DNA from: Hemileia vastatrix
Lineage: Eukaryota; Basidiomycota; Pucciniomycetes; Pucciniales; Zaghouaniaceae
DNA: 64,000 nucleotides
Direction: 5' to 3'
Assembly (NCBI GenBank): GCA_030280995.1
Contig: JASXTE010000014.1
Coordinates: 27,739,150 to 27,803,149, forward strand
Shown here: positions 36,419-49,900 of the stretch, piece by piece
Numbering within the stretch: position 1 is the stretch's first letter
Layout: every line of letters begins with the position of its first letter
Program-made: the position numbers and the translations under genes
The notes under the pieces: generated by a model
The model's database searches: none
The model's input: only the letters and a program-made list of their open reading frames with translations
Told to the model about the DNA's origin: nothing

Positions 36419-37861
36419 ATTCCTCATCATCATAGATCTTCTCAAATTAAGCCATCACCCAGTTGTTCTTCAAATCCCACTACTCCCTCTTTCCCCCTCT
36501 CTGCTGAGAAATCCAAAATTGTTCAACTAAAGAAAGATGATCATCTCATTCTTATCAACTGGCTAAAAACTAAATCTAACTATGATTCTTGTTTTGGTAC
36601 TGAGTATGCAACTAAAGTAGGACGGCCCCCCACATCAAAAGTTAATGGTTATCTTCTAATGGCCAATGAATTATGGAATAAGACTAAGGGAAGGATAGAA
36701 CTTTTACCAAAACAGATGTCTGAATGCTTCAAGCATTATCAAGCCAAGTACAAGAAGGAAAAGACTCTTTCATCTTCTACTGGTTTTGGTATTACTGACC
36801 TTGATATCAGTAAGGGCATCAAATCCATAGATGATAAACTTGATTCTTTATGTCCTTACTTTAAAGAGTTAGATTCTATTTTTGGAGAGCAAGCTGATGT
36901 TAATCATACAAACATGTTGGATGGTGGAGATGCTATCTCTGAAAATGATGTCAAAACAAATATTTTTCCTTCTTCTTTTACTCAAGCCTCTCCTCATTTA
37001 ACTTCCACAAATCAAGATATATTTTCAATAGATCTTTATGGCAATATAAAACAACATGATCTAACTCAAGTATGTTTTTTTCTTTTATCTTATCAACCAT
37101 TTTTTATTTACATTTTCTTATTTATAAATAGGCTGAAGAACTAACGCAGGAGCCACAATCAACTGAGTCAGAGGCCAGCAAAAATGAAGAGGAGGAAAAT
37201 GTGACCTTGAACAAAAAGCAAAGGGCTTCAAGTAGTCTGAATTTCCACTCTCAAAGAAGAAGAAAAAGTGATACTTCATCTCAAACCCCTTTTTATTCTA
37301 TCGAAGAATTTTTGCAGAAACATGATGCTGGTAAGTGATACCAAACCACTTAATACTTAACTCTGATTTTCTTCTACTTTTTGTTAATATTTCTTATCAC
37401 TCTAGAACAAGTGGAAGTTGCTAAAGAGACTTTAAAGTTTGAAAAGCAAAAATAAAAGCTCACCTTAATGAGGGATGACAGGGTACATGATTTGGAAGAG
37501 AAGAAGTTTAAACTATCTTCACCGAAGGATGATAGGGCACAAGACTTGGAGGAGAGGAAGTACAAAATTTCTTTACAGAAGGATGATAGGGCACAAGACT
37601 TGGAGGAGAGGAAGTACGAACTTTCTTTACAGAAGGATGATAGGGCACAAAACTTGGAGGAGAAGAAATTTGAGTTATCTCTAAGTATTGAAAAATCAAT
37701 GAAAGAGGAGAAAACACTAGAGCATCAAAACATCATGGAACAGATGAAATTTAAGCTTGATCATGAAGATAATTTCAAAAAAAAATTTCTTGATAGAATG
37801 TGTTAAAGCTAATAAATCTGTTGAGGAAATTGAACGTTTGAAGAAATTGTCTGATGACTAG
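36419..37861 (+). pseudogene. Harb-C Myb/SANT-like protein gene, nearly complete
   Basis: The start ATG seen in Harb-A and Harb-B is ATT here (36419-36421, IPHHHRSS). Exon 1 (36419-37069) gives QLKKDDHLILINWLKTKSNY, SKVNGYLLMANELWNKTKGR and KHYQAKYKKE: the Myb/SANT-like DNA-binding domain. Introns at 37070-37131 and 37331-37405 keep the frame. Exon 3 is a charged coiled coil with a tandem repeat (DDRAQDLEERKY). It has a TAA at 37453-37455 and a frame change in a run of nine A's (37777-37785) before IECVKANKS; the final stop is TAG 37859-37861. Expected role as in other Harbinger elements: sequence-specific partner of the transposase. Lost start, one stop and one frameshift make this copy a pseudogene, but a recent one. 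Confidence 0.75.
37468..37690 (+). repeat. 54-bp coding repeat, about four copies
   Basis: Each unit encodes about 18 residues of the form KDDRAQDLEERKYKISLQ. The second and third units are almost identical, which points to recent expansion. The Harb-A gene has a single related unit (DLEEKKFE). Confidence 0.85.
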
Positions 37862-38079
37862 TTTGTTTTATTTATCTTAAACTTCAACTGTTCATAAATA
37901 ATTGTACATAAATTTTTATCTTAATTTCCTGTATTTTTTTACTCTATCCATCATTAGTTGAATTTTCATATTTAAGTGTTATAAATTCTCTTTTAAATAA
38001 AATTTTCAAGAATTTTTAATATTCAAAATTCTATTTTAGTTTAAATTTTTAAGTCACCTTTGAAAATTTCCCAATCCCA
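37862..38079. other. AT-rich 3' flank of the Harb-C Myb-like gene
   Basis: No gene or clear repeat seen. Confidence 0.5.
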
Positions 38080-38370
38080 CCCCTGCATTTAATTGAACTA
38101 AGGGTCTGGTATCACCAAAATTTTTTCAAGTAAAGAATTTTGCAAGTCTTATATGAAATTTTGGCAATACTCCCCCCACATTTTATTGAAAAATTGGATG
38201 GGTATCACCAAAATTTCAAGTCAAATTTTTTTTAAGTCTGATATGAAAATTTGGCAATACCCCCCCTCTATTTTATTGAATTAAGGAAAGGGTATCATCA
38301 AATTTTCAAGTCAATTTTTTTTAAAGTCTGATATGGAAATTCGTCAATACCCCCCCTGCAATTTATTGAA
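38080..38370. repeat. about 90-bp satellite, three to four units
   Basis: Each unit runs from GGGTATCACCAAAATTT through AAGTCTGATATGAAA to TTTGGCAATACCCCCC and then TTTTATTGAA. The two ends of a unit are near inverted repeats, so every unit looks like a tiny element with its own TIRs. Confidence 0.75.
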
Positions 38371-38371
38371 T

Positions 38372-38945
38372 CAAAGAAATCAAATGGAAAAAAAAAATTA
38401 AAATTGAAAATTTCTATAACCAATTATTTTCACCAGTCCTGATCAAGTTTTCCTATTTTATATAATAGCCATCAGAACCACCTAAGGCCAGATGCACCAT
38501 TATATAAAAAAGTAATCTATCTTGATGCATTTTTAAAAAATAATTGGAAGAGACAAATCCAAAATTAAAAGAAAAAAAATTAAAATTGAATATTTCTACA
38601 ACCAATTATTTTCACCAGTCCCAATCAAGTTTTCCTATTTTATATAATAGCCATTAGAACGACCTAAGGGCAGATGCAACATTATATAAAAAAGTAATCT
38701 ATCTTTATGTAACTTTAAAAAATAATTGGAAGAGACAAATCCAAAATTAAAAGAAAAATTAAAATTAAAACTTTCTACAATCAATTAGTTTCACCAGTCC
38801 CAATCAAGTTTTCCTATTTTATATAATAGCAATTAGAATGACCTAAGGCCTGATGCACCATTATATAAAGAAATAATCTATCTTGATGTAACTTTAAAAA
38901 ATAATTGGAAGAGACAAATCCAAAATTAAATGAAAAAAATTAAAA
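38372..38945. repeat. about 180-bp tandem repeat, three units
   Basis: The core CACCAGTCC occurs at about 38431, 38613 and 38792 (periods 182 and 179), each time followed by AAGTTTTCCTATTTTATATA and then GATGCA.CATTATATAAA. Units differ at several positions. No coding sense. Confidence 0.85.
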
Positions 38946-39200
38946 AGGATAAATAAAATTGAAAAAGAGGAAAATAAAAAGGGAAGTTTAAAAAAAATAA
39001 AAAAATTAAAATAAATTAAAATAAATTAAAATAAATAAAAATTTAATAAAAGAGAGAAAAAAAGGAAAAAATTCTTGGAAGAATATATTTAATGAGAGAA
39101 AAAATTTAATATTGTATTTGCAATACTTGACAGATCTACTAAGAACATTTTTTTTATCTAAATTTTGAATTTTTTGATTATTAATATGATTAATAAGACC
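38946..39200. other. A-rich spacer
   Basis: Poly-A-like, AAATAAA-rich DNA. Nothing else seen. Confidence 0.5.
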
Positions 39201-40152
39201 TTAATTTATTTGGAATGAACAGCCAAAATGAATAAATTCTTTACAAGAAACTAAAGTTGGAGGTGCTTTAGTTGTTTGATGCAAGTGTTGAGAAAAATTC
39301 CATATAGCCTCAACTATTCCATTGGCACTACCAAAATCAATAATACATTTATGGTCAAGAAAATAAAGGCCATGTCCCTCATCAGAAGAGGGTGAAGGAA
39401 TAGGAACACCAGTCTCTGGATTAATATAAGAGAAATGTCCAAATGTTAGAGAATTTTTATCATGTTTATCTAGATGAACAAGATTGTAAAATTCATTATA
39501 AGTGATGATAAAATTTGAACAAAAACTATAATCATTAATTGCTTCTTCCCATTCACAATCAGACCAATTTGGTAAACCAGATTCAAAAGCAATTTGATGT
39601 TTTTTTTGAAACGCTTGAAAACATAATTTTTTAAAACGTTTTGCCAAGAAAATATTAAATGATCACAAAGAATTCCATTGTTTCAGATCTTCTTCCATTT
39701 TCTCCAGGTTCAAATTTTTCAATAAAGAATAAATTCCTACAATATATGAAAAAATTAAAAATAACTTGTAATAAAATTTTTTTTTACATACCAAAAGAAA
39801 CTCCTTGATCATATACTGGTTGCCAACCAAAACCTTTAATCACACCAGAAATCAGATTTTTATTTGATAAGGGTTGTCAAACCAAAGACATTTGATAGAG
39901 AGTAGAAATTAAATGAGAAAGCTGGCAAAAAACTTCATCCTTTTTCCCATTAAATGGATAAACTTCTAAGATGAATTGAGGCTTGTATCCATTATTAACA
40001 ACTGAAACAATGAGATTTTTACAATCTTCTGTAAGGTTTTTGATTTTTTGATAAAAAGATTTTTTCTTAACATTTGATATTGAAGTCTTATAAGATTTGA
40101 GATTGTCCAAATATCCAAAGAATTTTTGGCAAAATATCTTCATCCTAATCAA
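39201..40152 (-). pseudogene. TET/JBP-like 2OG-Fe(II) oxygenase gene of Harb-C, with stops
   Basis: From ATG 40152 (MIRMKIFCQKFF) the frame runs to YQMSLV and a TGA (near 39886), continues as QPLSNKNLISGV and FGWQPVYDQGVSFG, crosses a GTATGT..TTGTAG intron (about 39738-39793), reads IYSLLKNLNLEKMEEDL, meets a second TGA (near 39660) and enters the best part: NLVHLDKHDKNSLTFGHF with the His-x-Asp metal pair, GHGLYFLDHKCIIDFG, GIVEAIW, HLHQTTKAPP with the distal His, and HFGCSFQIN. This order of motifs is that of the TET/JBP-like oxygenases expanded in basidiomycetes. Such enzymes oxidise 5-methylcytosine in animals; the substrate of this group is unknown to me. Two stops make it a pseudogene. 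Confidence 0.62.
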
Positions 40153-40179
40153 TTTTCTATTTAATAAAATTTTGTCTTT

Positions 40180-40640
40180 GAATTGCTTGATTCTTTAGCT
40201 GGTTCCATGATTTTCTGCTTTTTATTTTCTGGTAAGGAAAGCTCAGAATGATTCATCACAGAAAAATTGGGGGGTATTGCTAGCAATGCCCCTTGCTTAA
40301 ACTCTGTTGAGCCACCAATCTATACCTGAATTATGCGCATATCATCACCATGGAAGAAATTGTTTGTCCTTACATTTAGTCAGAGATTTTTCACAAATTG
40401 AGCTGAAGATAAAACTACATAGACCACCATTTGATCTTGTGAAATCCTAATTTCATCATGAGTTGAACTCGCTTTGAGCTCCCTTTGATCTAACATAGGC
40501 TTTTGCATATCCAATATGTCAACTATTCACTTTCAAAAAGATTTGTAATGAATTTCACATGGAATATCAGAACCAAAACCAGTAAATTTGAGTAAATGGC
40601 TCCTCAACATGATTAATCTACAATAAAATACCATCAAAAT
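40180..40640 (-). pseudogene. unrecognised coding relic upstream of the TET/JBP-like gene
   Basis: On the minus strand one frame gives long meaningful-looking stretches between stops: LRSHLLKFTGFGSDIPCEIHY, RELKASSTHDEIRISQDQMV, VYVVLSSAQFVKNL, RTNNFFHGDDMRIIQV and GGSTEFKQGALLAIPP, then NHSELSLPENKKQKIMEPAK. Several stops are TGA. It may be an N-terminal part of the oxygenase gene or a separate transposon protein. I do not recognise the family. Confidence 0.4.
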
Positions 40641-43600
40641 TCAATCTGATTACTGAAAACTTTTGGTAATATGACTAATATATAGTTAAATTGGAAAATA
40701 ATATTCCATTTCTCTATTTCAAATTCAAAATATAAATCCTTGTTTCAAATGTGAATTTTGTAGATTCCTTGCCTTGCTATATTATGAGAAATATTTGAGG
40801 TATTGTAAACCTTTGTAAATATGGTGTTGTGCTGCTAGAAGTTATCTCTTTTTGAAGTCAACTTTATTGAAGCTTGATTACAGAATGATACATATTTTAT
40901 AGCTATTTAGAGATAAAAGTCACTAGTAATGAAGTTGGCCTTTTATCTTTCCTTTATTAAAACTCACTTAATTCTACTTAAATCCAAATTGACCCACAAA
41001 AACCTTATTCAAGATAATTTTTAGCCCTGGTTGATTCAAGATTGGAGAAAAATATTATTTTACATATCCGATATGCCTATTGATTAAATTTCTTCAAGCT
41101 TACTTAAAATTCACATCAACATTAACTTTCACTGGAAATATTAAACACAAATCTTGAAAATATAGTATGTAAAATCAAAATAAATCTAATATGGTATGAT
41201 TACAACAAATTTTTTTTTCTGGATTTATTGAAACAAAAAATTGCTCATTTGTGAAAATAGAAAAAATACTATCCTTCCTGAATTTAGAATTTATTTTTAG
41301 AAATTTAATGCCCCCTCACTTTCAGATTTATCATGTATTTCAAAAATTATATTTTTGATAATTTTGTGAATAGTACACCTGAGATATAAACCTTGGGGAT
41401 ATAAAAAACTAAAACATCAGCAAATTGAAATGTTTTTTATTGATATGAATAGAAACAATGATTGAAAAACACCATTAGAGCAAGTTTGATTTTGAATAAT
41501 AGGCATAATTTCTCATGTAAATTTCAATAAAAATACTTAATTTTCTTACATTAGTTGTAGTGGATACATTTGAGCTCAAAAAGAATTAAAATTGGCAAAA
41601 TAAGACTTCTATAATTCATATTCAAAAATGAAATCACCCTTTATTATCAAACTTAAAACTATTTTAAATTAAATAATTTCAAAGCCAATATATACTGATG
41701 TTAGTTTTCTTCTAAAAAAATTTATTATATAGATTAATAGTCATAAACAGTTGAAATAGATGTTAATTTTATATAAGCAATCTTTAATGCATAAAATGAT
41801 AAAACTATCTTTTATGTAAAAAGTGATGTAGGAAAAAAATATTATTATATTTTTGATGCACTATCAATAAAATTGAAGATAGAGCATATCAAAAGTTTAA
41901 ACTTAATTTAAATTTTGATATCATCAATTTATTTTATTTTACTTGAGTAGAAAACATATTTTAAATCTCAATATAACTTTAAATCCTATTAGTTTGTAGA
42001 TTCCAACATTTTAAACTATGAAATAAATATTTATGAAAATTTTTTACAATATTTGCCCTTCTAAAAACTCATAAATCCAACTTCAAATCTTCTAACCTTC
42101 ACAAGTAACCACAATGAAATCTGAAAATACTCTATATTTAAATAATTAAAGGTAAAAAAATTATTTTTTTTATTTTTTATTTCAATTTTTGATGAATAAT
42201 ATATATATATATATAATTGCTTAAAAAGCCTAAGAGGGAACTTAATAGTGGTTTTGGCATTATATATATAGATTCAACTTTCAAAAAATTTGTTTGGAAT
42301 AAATTACATGGACAAAAAGGATATATTTTGATGAAAGAATACGGATTTAGGTTCTCTTAAAATTTTATTAGCCATTTTTATGGAATATCAATCCATGGTT
42401 ATTATTCTTTATGATATTATCATAGAATTCTTTTATTTTTTAATATAATGATTTTCTATTGTGTGATATGTAGGTTAAGATAAGTTTAAAAGATTTATTG
42501 AAGATATATATACCAGACACAGTATAATCTGTAGATTTATAACTATAACTTACTTTTCTGATGTTTTACATCATTGATAAGTAGCTCATGCATTACACAA
42601 GTAAATAATTATAGTCCCTGGAAATAAATCCTTGTGAATTTCAAATTTTTTGTTATTCATAAAATCATTACTCAAATATACTGAAATGTTCTTCAATCAT
42701 TTATTGAAAGAAAGAGTTTCAAAATCTTATTTTGTAGTTATAAAAGTTTGAGTAATTTTTATATTATCAAATATAATGAACATTTGTAAATTTTAACTTC
42801 AAATCTAGTGATCATAGCAAAGTAATACTGGAACATTCAGATAAAGAGGGTGGAATAAAGTCATAGCACAACGGGAAATGATACAAAATTGTTGATTTTT
42901 GGCTCAAAAAATTCAACATATTTTTGACATATTTTTCTACCTTTAGATAATGTTTAGTGGATTTTAACATTATTATAACAAACAAGCTTAAAAAAGTTTT
43001 TGATTTTTTTAACACAAATAAATATTTTTAGATCGTTTTTTTAAAAAATATGAATTATTTTTATGCTTTATCTACAATAGTTTGTAGTTTTCTTTTGCAG
43101 AAATAACTTGTTTTAATATTCTATTTTTTAATTTTTTAAGAGAGTTCATTGCATTAAAGTTTTGTATCAATTTTTCATTAAAATATCATATTTTAAATTT
43201 AGATATTTGGTTTTGAAATAATATATATTTTTATGTTAATTGAATCATTATTTTTGGATTGATAAATTATGTTAAAATAGGGAATGCTTATTTCTAGTGA
43301 GTGTATATCATAGTTGGTTTTCAAATCAAAGATTAATAAAAGTTGAAATTTCATAAAATTCAAAATATCTATTAAACCATTTTGATTTAAATAATGTTTC
43401 ATGTTATGTAATCATTCTATAAGTAGAACACAATTAAAATCAGCTAATGGTACATTGCTTTCAATTTCTAATACTAAAATTCTATTCTACTTGAAACAAT
43501 GTAAACTAAAGCTTGGTATCTCATATAAGAAACTCAAAATTTTCAAAAATCATATTTCCAACTTTTTAAGCATGATAAACATTAAAATATATTTTTAGAA

Positions 43601-45797
43601 TAATTTCCTAATTAGTTTCAAATACAAGAAAAAAATGAACTCAATTTATTTTAATACTTAAACCATTCTGATGAGTGATTTTCACAATCCTCTAAGTAAC
43701 ATATGGTTACCATTTATACACATATGCATGATTTCTCCTTTTGTTTAATTTTAGCTGAATCTAAAAAGAAAATCTCATGTTGAATATCAGATATAGATAA
43801 ACTGCTTATATTAGAAGATAATGTTTCATACGAGAAATTTGTCATTGAGTTTGGGAAGCATTAAAAAGTGTTGGGAATTATAATTGAGCCATTTATACAA
43901 GTAAATAAAAAAGGATGACCTTCTAAATATTTCATATATATATATATATAATAAAAATTTATTATATAGTAGCATTTGACCATGGTTTTATACTAATGTC
44001 ATATTAAAAAAGGGATTGAACTAAAAGTTTCAGTACAGAAAATAAAAATTAGATAAGTTAATATTCTTGTTTATATTTTCATATTTTTGAAAAGGCTTAC
44101 TTAAGGGAAAAAATTAATTGGTTTTAGAGTACAAGAATTTCTAGATAAAAATCTTCACAATATAGTTTTACCCTCTCAAAAAGAAAATTCTAAAAATTTT
44201 GCTATCACATTTTATATATTTGTTAAGTAAAATAAAATGGAGCAGTTTCTTTGACAATGAAGCTTTAGAAAATGAAATAAATGATTTAACTTTATAATAT
44301 AATTTTTTAAACAATAAATCATGTATTTAAAAAAAATTATATATCTTACAATCAAGATAGCAGTATTAATTAAGCAACTCTAGCAACTTTGGTAAGAAAA
44401 CAAGAAAAAAATAATTAGTAAAATGCATAAGTTATTTTTAGAGTTTAAGGAAACTTTATAGCTCTACCTGTAAACTAGCCTTAAAGCACGTTTATATTTA
44501 ACATGTGGAAATTCATACATAGTACCCTTGCATCATGAGAGAAGAATAAAAATCATGTAGTTTTATTTTATTAATTTATAATAGTATTTTTATTTTTGGC
44601 CTTTTCATTAGTATAACTATATAATTTTTAACTTTTTTGTTTTTCAGAACATAATTTCAAAGCTGCCCATCACTACTGCAAGTTGAACCTCCATATGATG
44701 TAATAAATGAATGATATATTATAATGAATTTTTCCAGAGACTTTTAATCTTTTGGTGATTAAGAATACTTATTATAATTTTTTTAAATTCTTATTATTAT
44801 TCTATCTCTTGAAAGGAGATGGCCGTATCTCAATTCAATTAGTTTTTCCTCAGAAAAATTTATTCTTGATCTAAATAAAATTGCATCACTATAAACTAGA
44901 TGTTATTATAAAATTTTACCAATTTTTTTATTTGAACATAGCTGAAATTATGTATAAATTAAAGTGTTTCAACATAGTCTAACTATTATCCCACCATTAA
45001 TTTCACATTTAGATTTCATTTTAATTGTAAAAGAAGTTTTTCAATAATATTAATAATAGCTTAATATTTAACAATTCAGTTACATATTAGATTTTTTATC
45101 CTTTTTTTATATGAGGCTTTTTATATAACCACCACTTTTAGATTTTTTCCATCTTGAAGTCTGATAATTTAAATTTTAATTTAACTACCCAAATTATATC
45201 AAAAAAAAAATCAAAAGTATATTTTTTTAATGTACTCTTTTTGATAAACTTATCATTTCTTATAGGTTATTCTTCAACTATTTATTGTAATTAATTACCC
45301 ACTTATTTATGGTCTGTTATTGTTGTTAAGTACATCCAGAAAAAATAAGGATACTCTCATATTATATTTGAGTTTTAAATTAAAAACTAAATACTAGTGG
45401 CTGGTATCAGATATGAAGTTGTTATAACTAAGTTGACCAATAATTAATGATTAATTGGCATTGTATATTACAAATTTTATTGAGTGTATATAGAAATAAC
45501 ACTCAAGATATATATATAAGATATACATAAAACCATTGAATATAAAAAATGAATTACTTATCAACGTGGTCTTTTTTAATGATTTTCAAATTTACTTAAA
45601 GAGACATTAATATTACCAATTCAAATTTTATATCAAATATAACAATATTATTATTTCAATTTTAATTATTTTACAAAAAATTTGCGTTACAAAGTAATTT
45701 AATTCAGTATTTAATGAATGTTTTTGAAAAATATTTACAAAAATAGTAATAACCCCTCACAAAAAAAACATAATTTTTTTTACTTACAATTTGCACA
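40641..45797. other. AT-rich region without recognisable genes
   Basis: About 5 kb of very AT-rich DNA with almost no CpG, short AT microsatellites (near 42190 and 43935) and only short random frames. I see no element ends, RNA genes or coding signal. It could be old transposon sequence worn beyond recognition. Confidence 0.6.
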
Positions 45798-45802
45798 GTA
45801 TT
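45798..45802 (+). repeat. target duplication GTATT, left of Gypsy-3
   Basis: GTATT directly before TGTCGG at 45803; the same bases follow the element at 54922-54926. Confidence 0.92.
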
Positions 45803-46945
45803 TGTCGGTCAGTCGTCTAGAAGAAGGAGAAAATAGAATAGGGAATGAGAGGAGGAGCAGGAGGAAAGGAGTATAGGTAATAAAAAAAAATAAAATTTAA
45901 TAAAATTATTTAATTTATTGAGAGAAAGGCAACGACGAGTGAGCTGAGAAGAAATAACAATTTGGTTTTATAAATATTAATATTATTTAAATAAGAATTC
46001 TGCGCGGCAACCAATATAATTACTATCAGACTTAAAGCAACCTTTAAATTGTTATATAAAATTTTAATTAGAATTTTATTACTAATAAAAAGAATATAAA
46101 CGTAATATAAAAATTGTATTTAAATTGTTGAGTGTATAATAAGTGATAAGGCTACAGGGGATTATCCAAGGCCCTTTTATAGGCAATGGGTCCTCTGAAG
46201 CGCTACTATATCAGTAAATACAATGATTAGAAAGGAATAAAACAAATATATCAAAAAGAGTAAATGAAACATAACAATATAGAGAAAAACATGAAACAAT
46301 TAATTAAAAGCCCAATTAAGAATCCAATTTCCCCGCCATTAATCCCCAAATCAGTAAGTGACAATAGTAAATAACTAAACAAGAGTGGAAACATAGGAAC
46401 TATGAGAAATATAAATTCCAACAGATGGTCCATCCTGATTTGAGGACATTTTAAGTGAAACAAAAAATAATTTGACGCAACAAAACAATCAATTAATCTC
46501 AATTTAGTTCAAATTAATCTATTTGTTTTTTTCTAACACAATTAAGGGTCAAAAGAAGCGTCCTTAATAATTTTTTAGTGTCATATGAGAGGTATTAGTT
46601 AATATATAAATTTAAGTAATTAATTTAAATATATTATAAATCAAATTTACACTTGTAATTATAATATATTTTTTTTAATTAATCAAATATAAATTTATAA
46701 TTATTAAATATATAAAAATGCGCCATTATTTGTAGAATATATTATATTATGCTCAATTTAATTGTATATAAAAATATATATAACCAATAAATTTAATGTA
46801 ACATTTGTATATAATAAAATTCTTATATAATTTCATTATGTAATAAAATATAAAGTTATATTCATTAAATACAAGTTTTACCCACTCTTTAAGGTTTTAT
46901 AATTTATATATCATTTACTGGACTCCTGGAATAGCCTGGCTGACA
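45803..46945 (-). repeat. 3' LTR of Gypsy-3
   Basis: 1143 bp, TGTCGG..CTGACA as read on the plus strand. The short minus-strand frame at 46251-46502 recurs in the other LTR and is just LTR sequence. A TATA box (TTTTATA on the plus strand) is at 46175-46181. Confidence 0.93.
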
Positions 46946-46957
46946 CTCCCTCACTCT
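46946..46957 (-). other. polypurine tract of Gypsy-3
   Basis: On the minus strand GAGTGAGGGAG directly before the 3' LTR, matching the tract of Gypsy-2. Confidence 0.8.
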
Positions 46958-46978
46958 AAAAAAACAATAAAAAAAATG

Positions 46979-49900
46979 CTAAGATTTTTTCTTTTTGTAT
47001 TTTTTCAACAGAGCAGGCAGATTTGAAATTTCTTTGCCAGGTATCCATGCATCATGTTCAGATGATTTGTTCTTATATCTCAATAAATATTCAGTACCTC
47101 TTTCAGAAGTGATAATTCTATCATTGAGAATTTTATCAATTTCTGCTGTTTCTGTGACTTCCTGAGGGTTCTTCTTAGGTCTTCCTCTTCTTTTTGGAAA
47201 TAAGTCACTGTTGGAAGTATAAGGTTTAAGCAAAGAAATGGGAAAGACAGGATGTTTCCTATCATATGGAGAATACAATACAACTTCTACTGCATTATCA
47301 CCAACCATTCTTTTAACAACAAATGGACCTACAAAAGGATCTTTTAATTTGTGGTTACCTTGTAAATTGAAATGGACAGTAGAGATCAACACTTCATCAC
47401 CCTTGTTAAATGTGTATTCTTTATGGGATTTATCCCATCTTTTCTTTTCATATTCAAATGCTTTATCAATACAACTCTGAGCATGTTTTCTGCATAGCTG
47501 TTGCATTTGCATAAAAGATTTTACACCAGGGTGTAGTTCCAACTTAGGTAATTTATTATTGAGAATTTGAGCAGGAGTGTTTGGGACATAACCTAACCAA
47601 AGCTCAAAAGGCTTTTTCTCAGTGACAGAATGAACAGTGCTATTATATGCAAATTCAAGACCAGGCAAAAGAGTGACCCAATCATGAGTAAATCTGTCAT
47701 TGTCTTTATATTCTAAACCAAAGGCACAATACCTTCTAATCATATCTTCCAGAGTTTGAATCATTCTTTCAGCTAGACCATCAGTCTGAGGATGGTGAGC
47801 TGTAGACAATTTTAACTCACAGCCACAAATATCCATCAAAGAGGTCCAAAACTCAGAAGTGAATTTTGGATCCCTATCAGAGATAATGGCTTTTGGAAAA
47901 CCAATAATATTAAACATGTAAGACCACCATAAGAAAGCTAATTCCTTGGTGGATACATCTTTGTGGGTTGGAATAAATTTGCACATTTTTGTGAATCTAT
48001 CAACTATTACCCAACAAGAGTTAAAGCTGTCTTTACCTGCAACAGGAAGACCAGTGACAAAATCCATATTAATGATTTTCCAGGGAGCACTAGGTGCTTC
48101 AATATGTTGTAACAACCCTGCTCTTTTACCTGTTAACCTTTTAGATTTTTGGCAGGAATCACAAGATTCAACATATAATTTTGTGTCTTCAGACATATTA
48201 GCCCACCATGCAGTGTTTTTGATTCTAATCAATGTTTTTTCAAGATCAAAATGACCAGCTAATATGTCATCATGACAAATTTTGAGGATAGTTTCTTTCA
48301 TTGAAGGAGGAATAACAATTACATTGGTAAGCTTCCTTCTATAATAAATATAACCATCTTCAATAGAAAACTTTCCTTTATTTAAAGCATTTTGGTATTT
48401 TGCAGGAAGAGTTTTTATTAATGCTTGAATTGAAGCATTCTTAGGATCATTCAAAATAGTAACTAATTTATTTAAGTCAGAATCTTTATCATATGAATCC
48501 AGTATTAACTGTAATAACTCTTCTTCCATATCAACTATAAATATACCATGTATATGAACAGTGTCATCCTCAGGTACATAAGCAGGATTGGAGTCATTAT
48601 TTGGCAGAGGCAATCTGGAGAGCATATCAACATTTGAGTGAACATTTCCAGCTCTGTGGATAATAGTCATCCTTCCTCTGTATTCCTGAACAGCAAGTTG
48701 CCACCTGAACATATGTCTGTTAGGTGTTTTGAGGTTTAAGAGAGATTTCACAGCACTACAGTCAGTTACCAACTCAAATTTTTGGTCATCCAAGTAGTAA
48801 TGAAGTTTCTCAAGAGCCCAAACAACTGCTAAGCACTCCAATTGAGTGGCACCATATTTCAATTCACTATTTCTTAAGGTTCTTGAAATATAACAAATTA
48901 CAACCTCTGAGGATTTATCATTAATAATTTGCTTTTGGTGAAGGGCAGCACCCAGACCAATAAAGCTTGCATCTGTATAAAGTACAAATGGCTTGTTAAA
49001 ATCTGGGAGAGCCAATATAGGGGCTGACATTAAGCAATTTTTCAATGTATTAAAAGCTTTTTGACAGTCATCATTCCAGAGAAAAGCAACATCTTTTCTG
49101 GTTAGTTTTGTAAGAGGCAAGGCTATGACCTGATAATTTTTAATATATTGTCTATAATAGCCACACATACCTAAAAAACTTTGGATTTCTCTTACAGAAG
49201 TTGGTGCTTTCACATTTTGAATGGCAGCAACTTTATTATGGTCTACACAAATTTGTAAGCCTGACACAACATGGCCAAGGACTTTCAAAGATTGAAAACC
49301 AAATTTACACTTTTTTAAAGATAAGGTCATATTGATTTCATCCATTTTTTGGAAAACTCTATTTAAGTGAATCATATGTTCATCAAAAGTTTTAGAAAAA
49401 ACAATAATATCATCAATATAAACCATGAGCCAACCTTCAATAATTTCTTGATGGAAAGTGTTATCCATGACTTTTTGGAAAACTGAAGGAGCATTTTTAG
49501 GGCCAAATGGCATCCTAACATACTTATATATTCCCATATGAGTAGCAATAAGCAAAAAATTTTGAGAATTTTTCTCAACTGGAACTTGATGATAACCTTT
49601 ATTACCATCCAGACAACTAATAAATTTTGCACCTTGCAAGGTAGCATGTATTGAATTAATTCTGGGTAAAGGATAAATATCATCAACAGTATAAGTATTT
49701 AAAGCTCTGTAATCTCCACATAATCTAGCTTTATCTTTTTCATAAGAAATTAAGACTGGGGAGATGACACAATATTTGGGGGTGACATCCACTTTTTCAA
49801 TGATATTCATTTTCAATAATGTTTCAATATTATCTTCAATATCTTTTCTTTTTGATGGAGAAGCAGGATATGGTTTTTTCTTAAGGGAAGGAGGAATATC

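Noticed and set aside
46251..46502. 83-codon minus-strand frame also present at 54227-54478
   Set aside because: It lies inside the two LTRs of Gypsy-3 and is duplicated only because the LTRs are; no motif.
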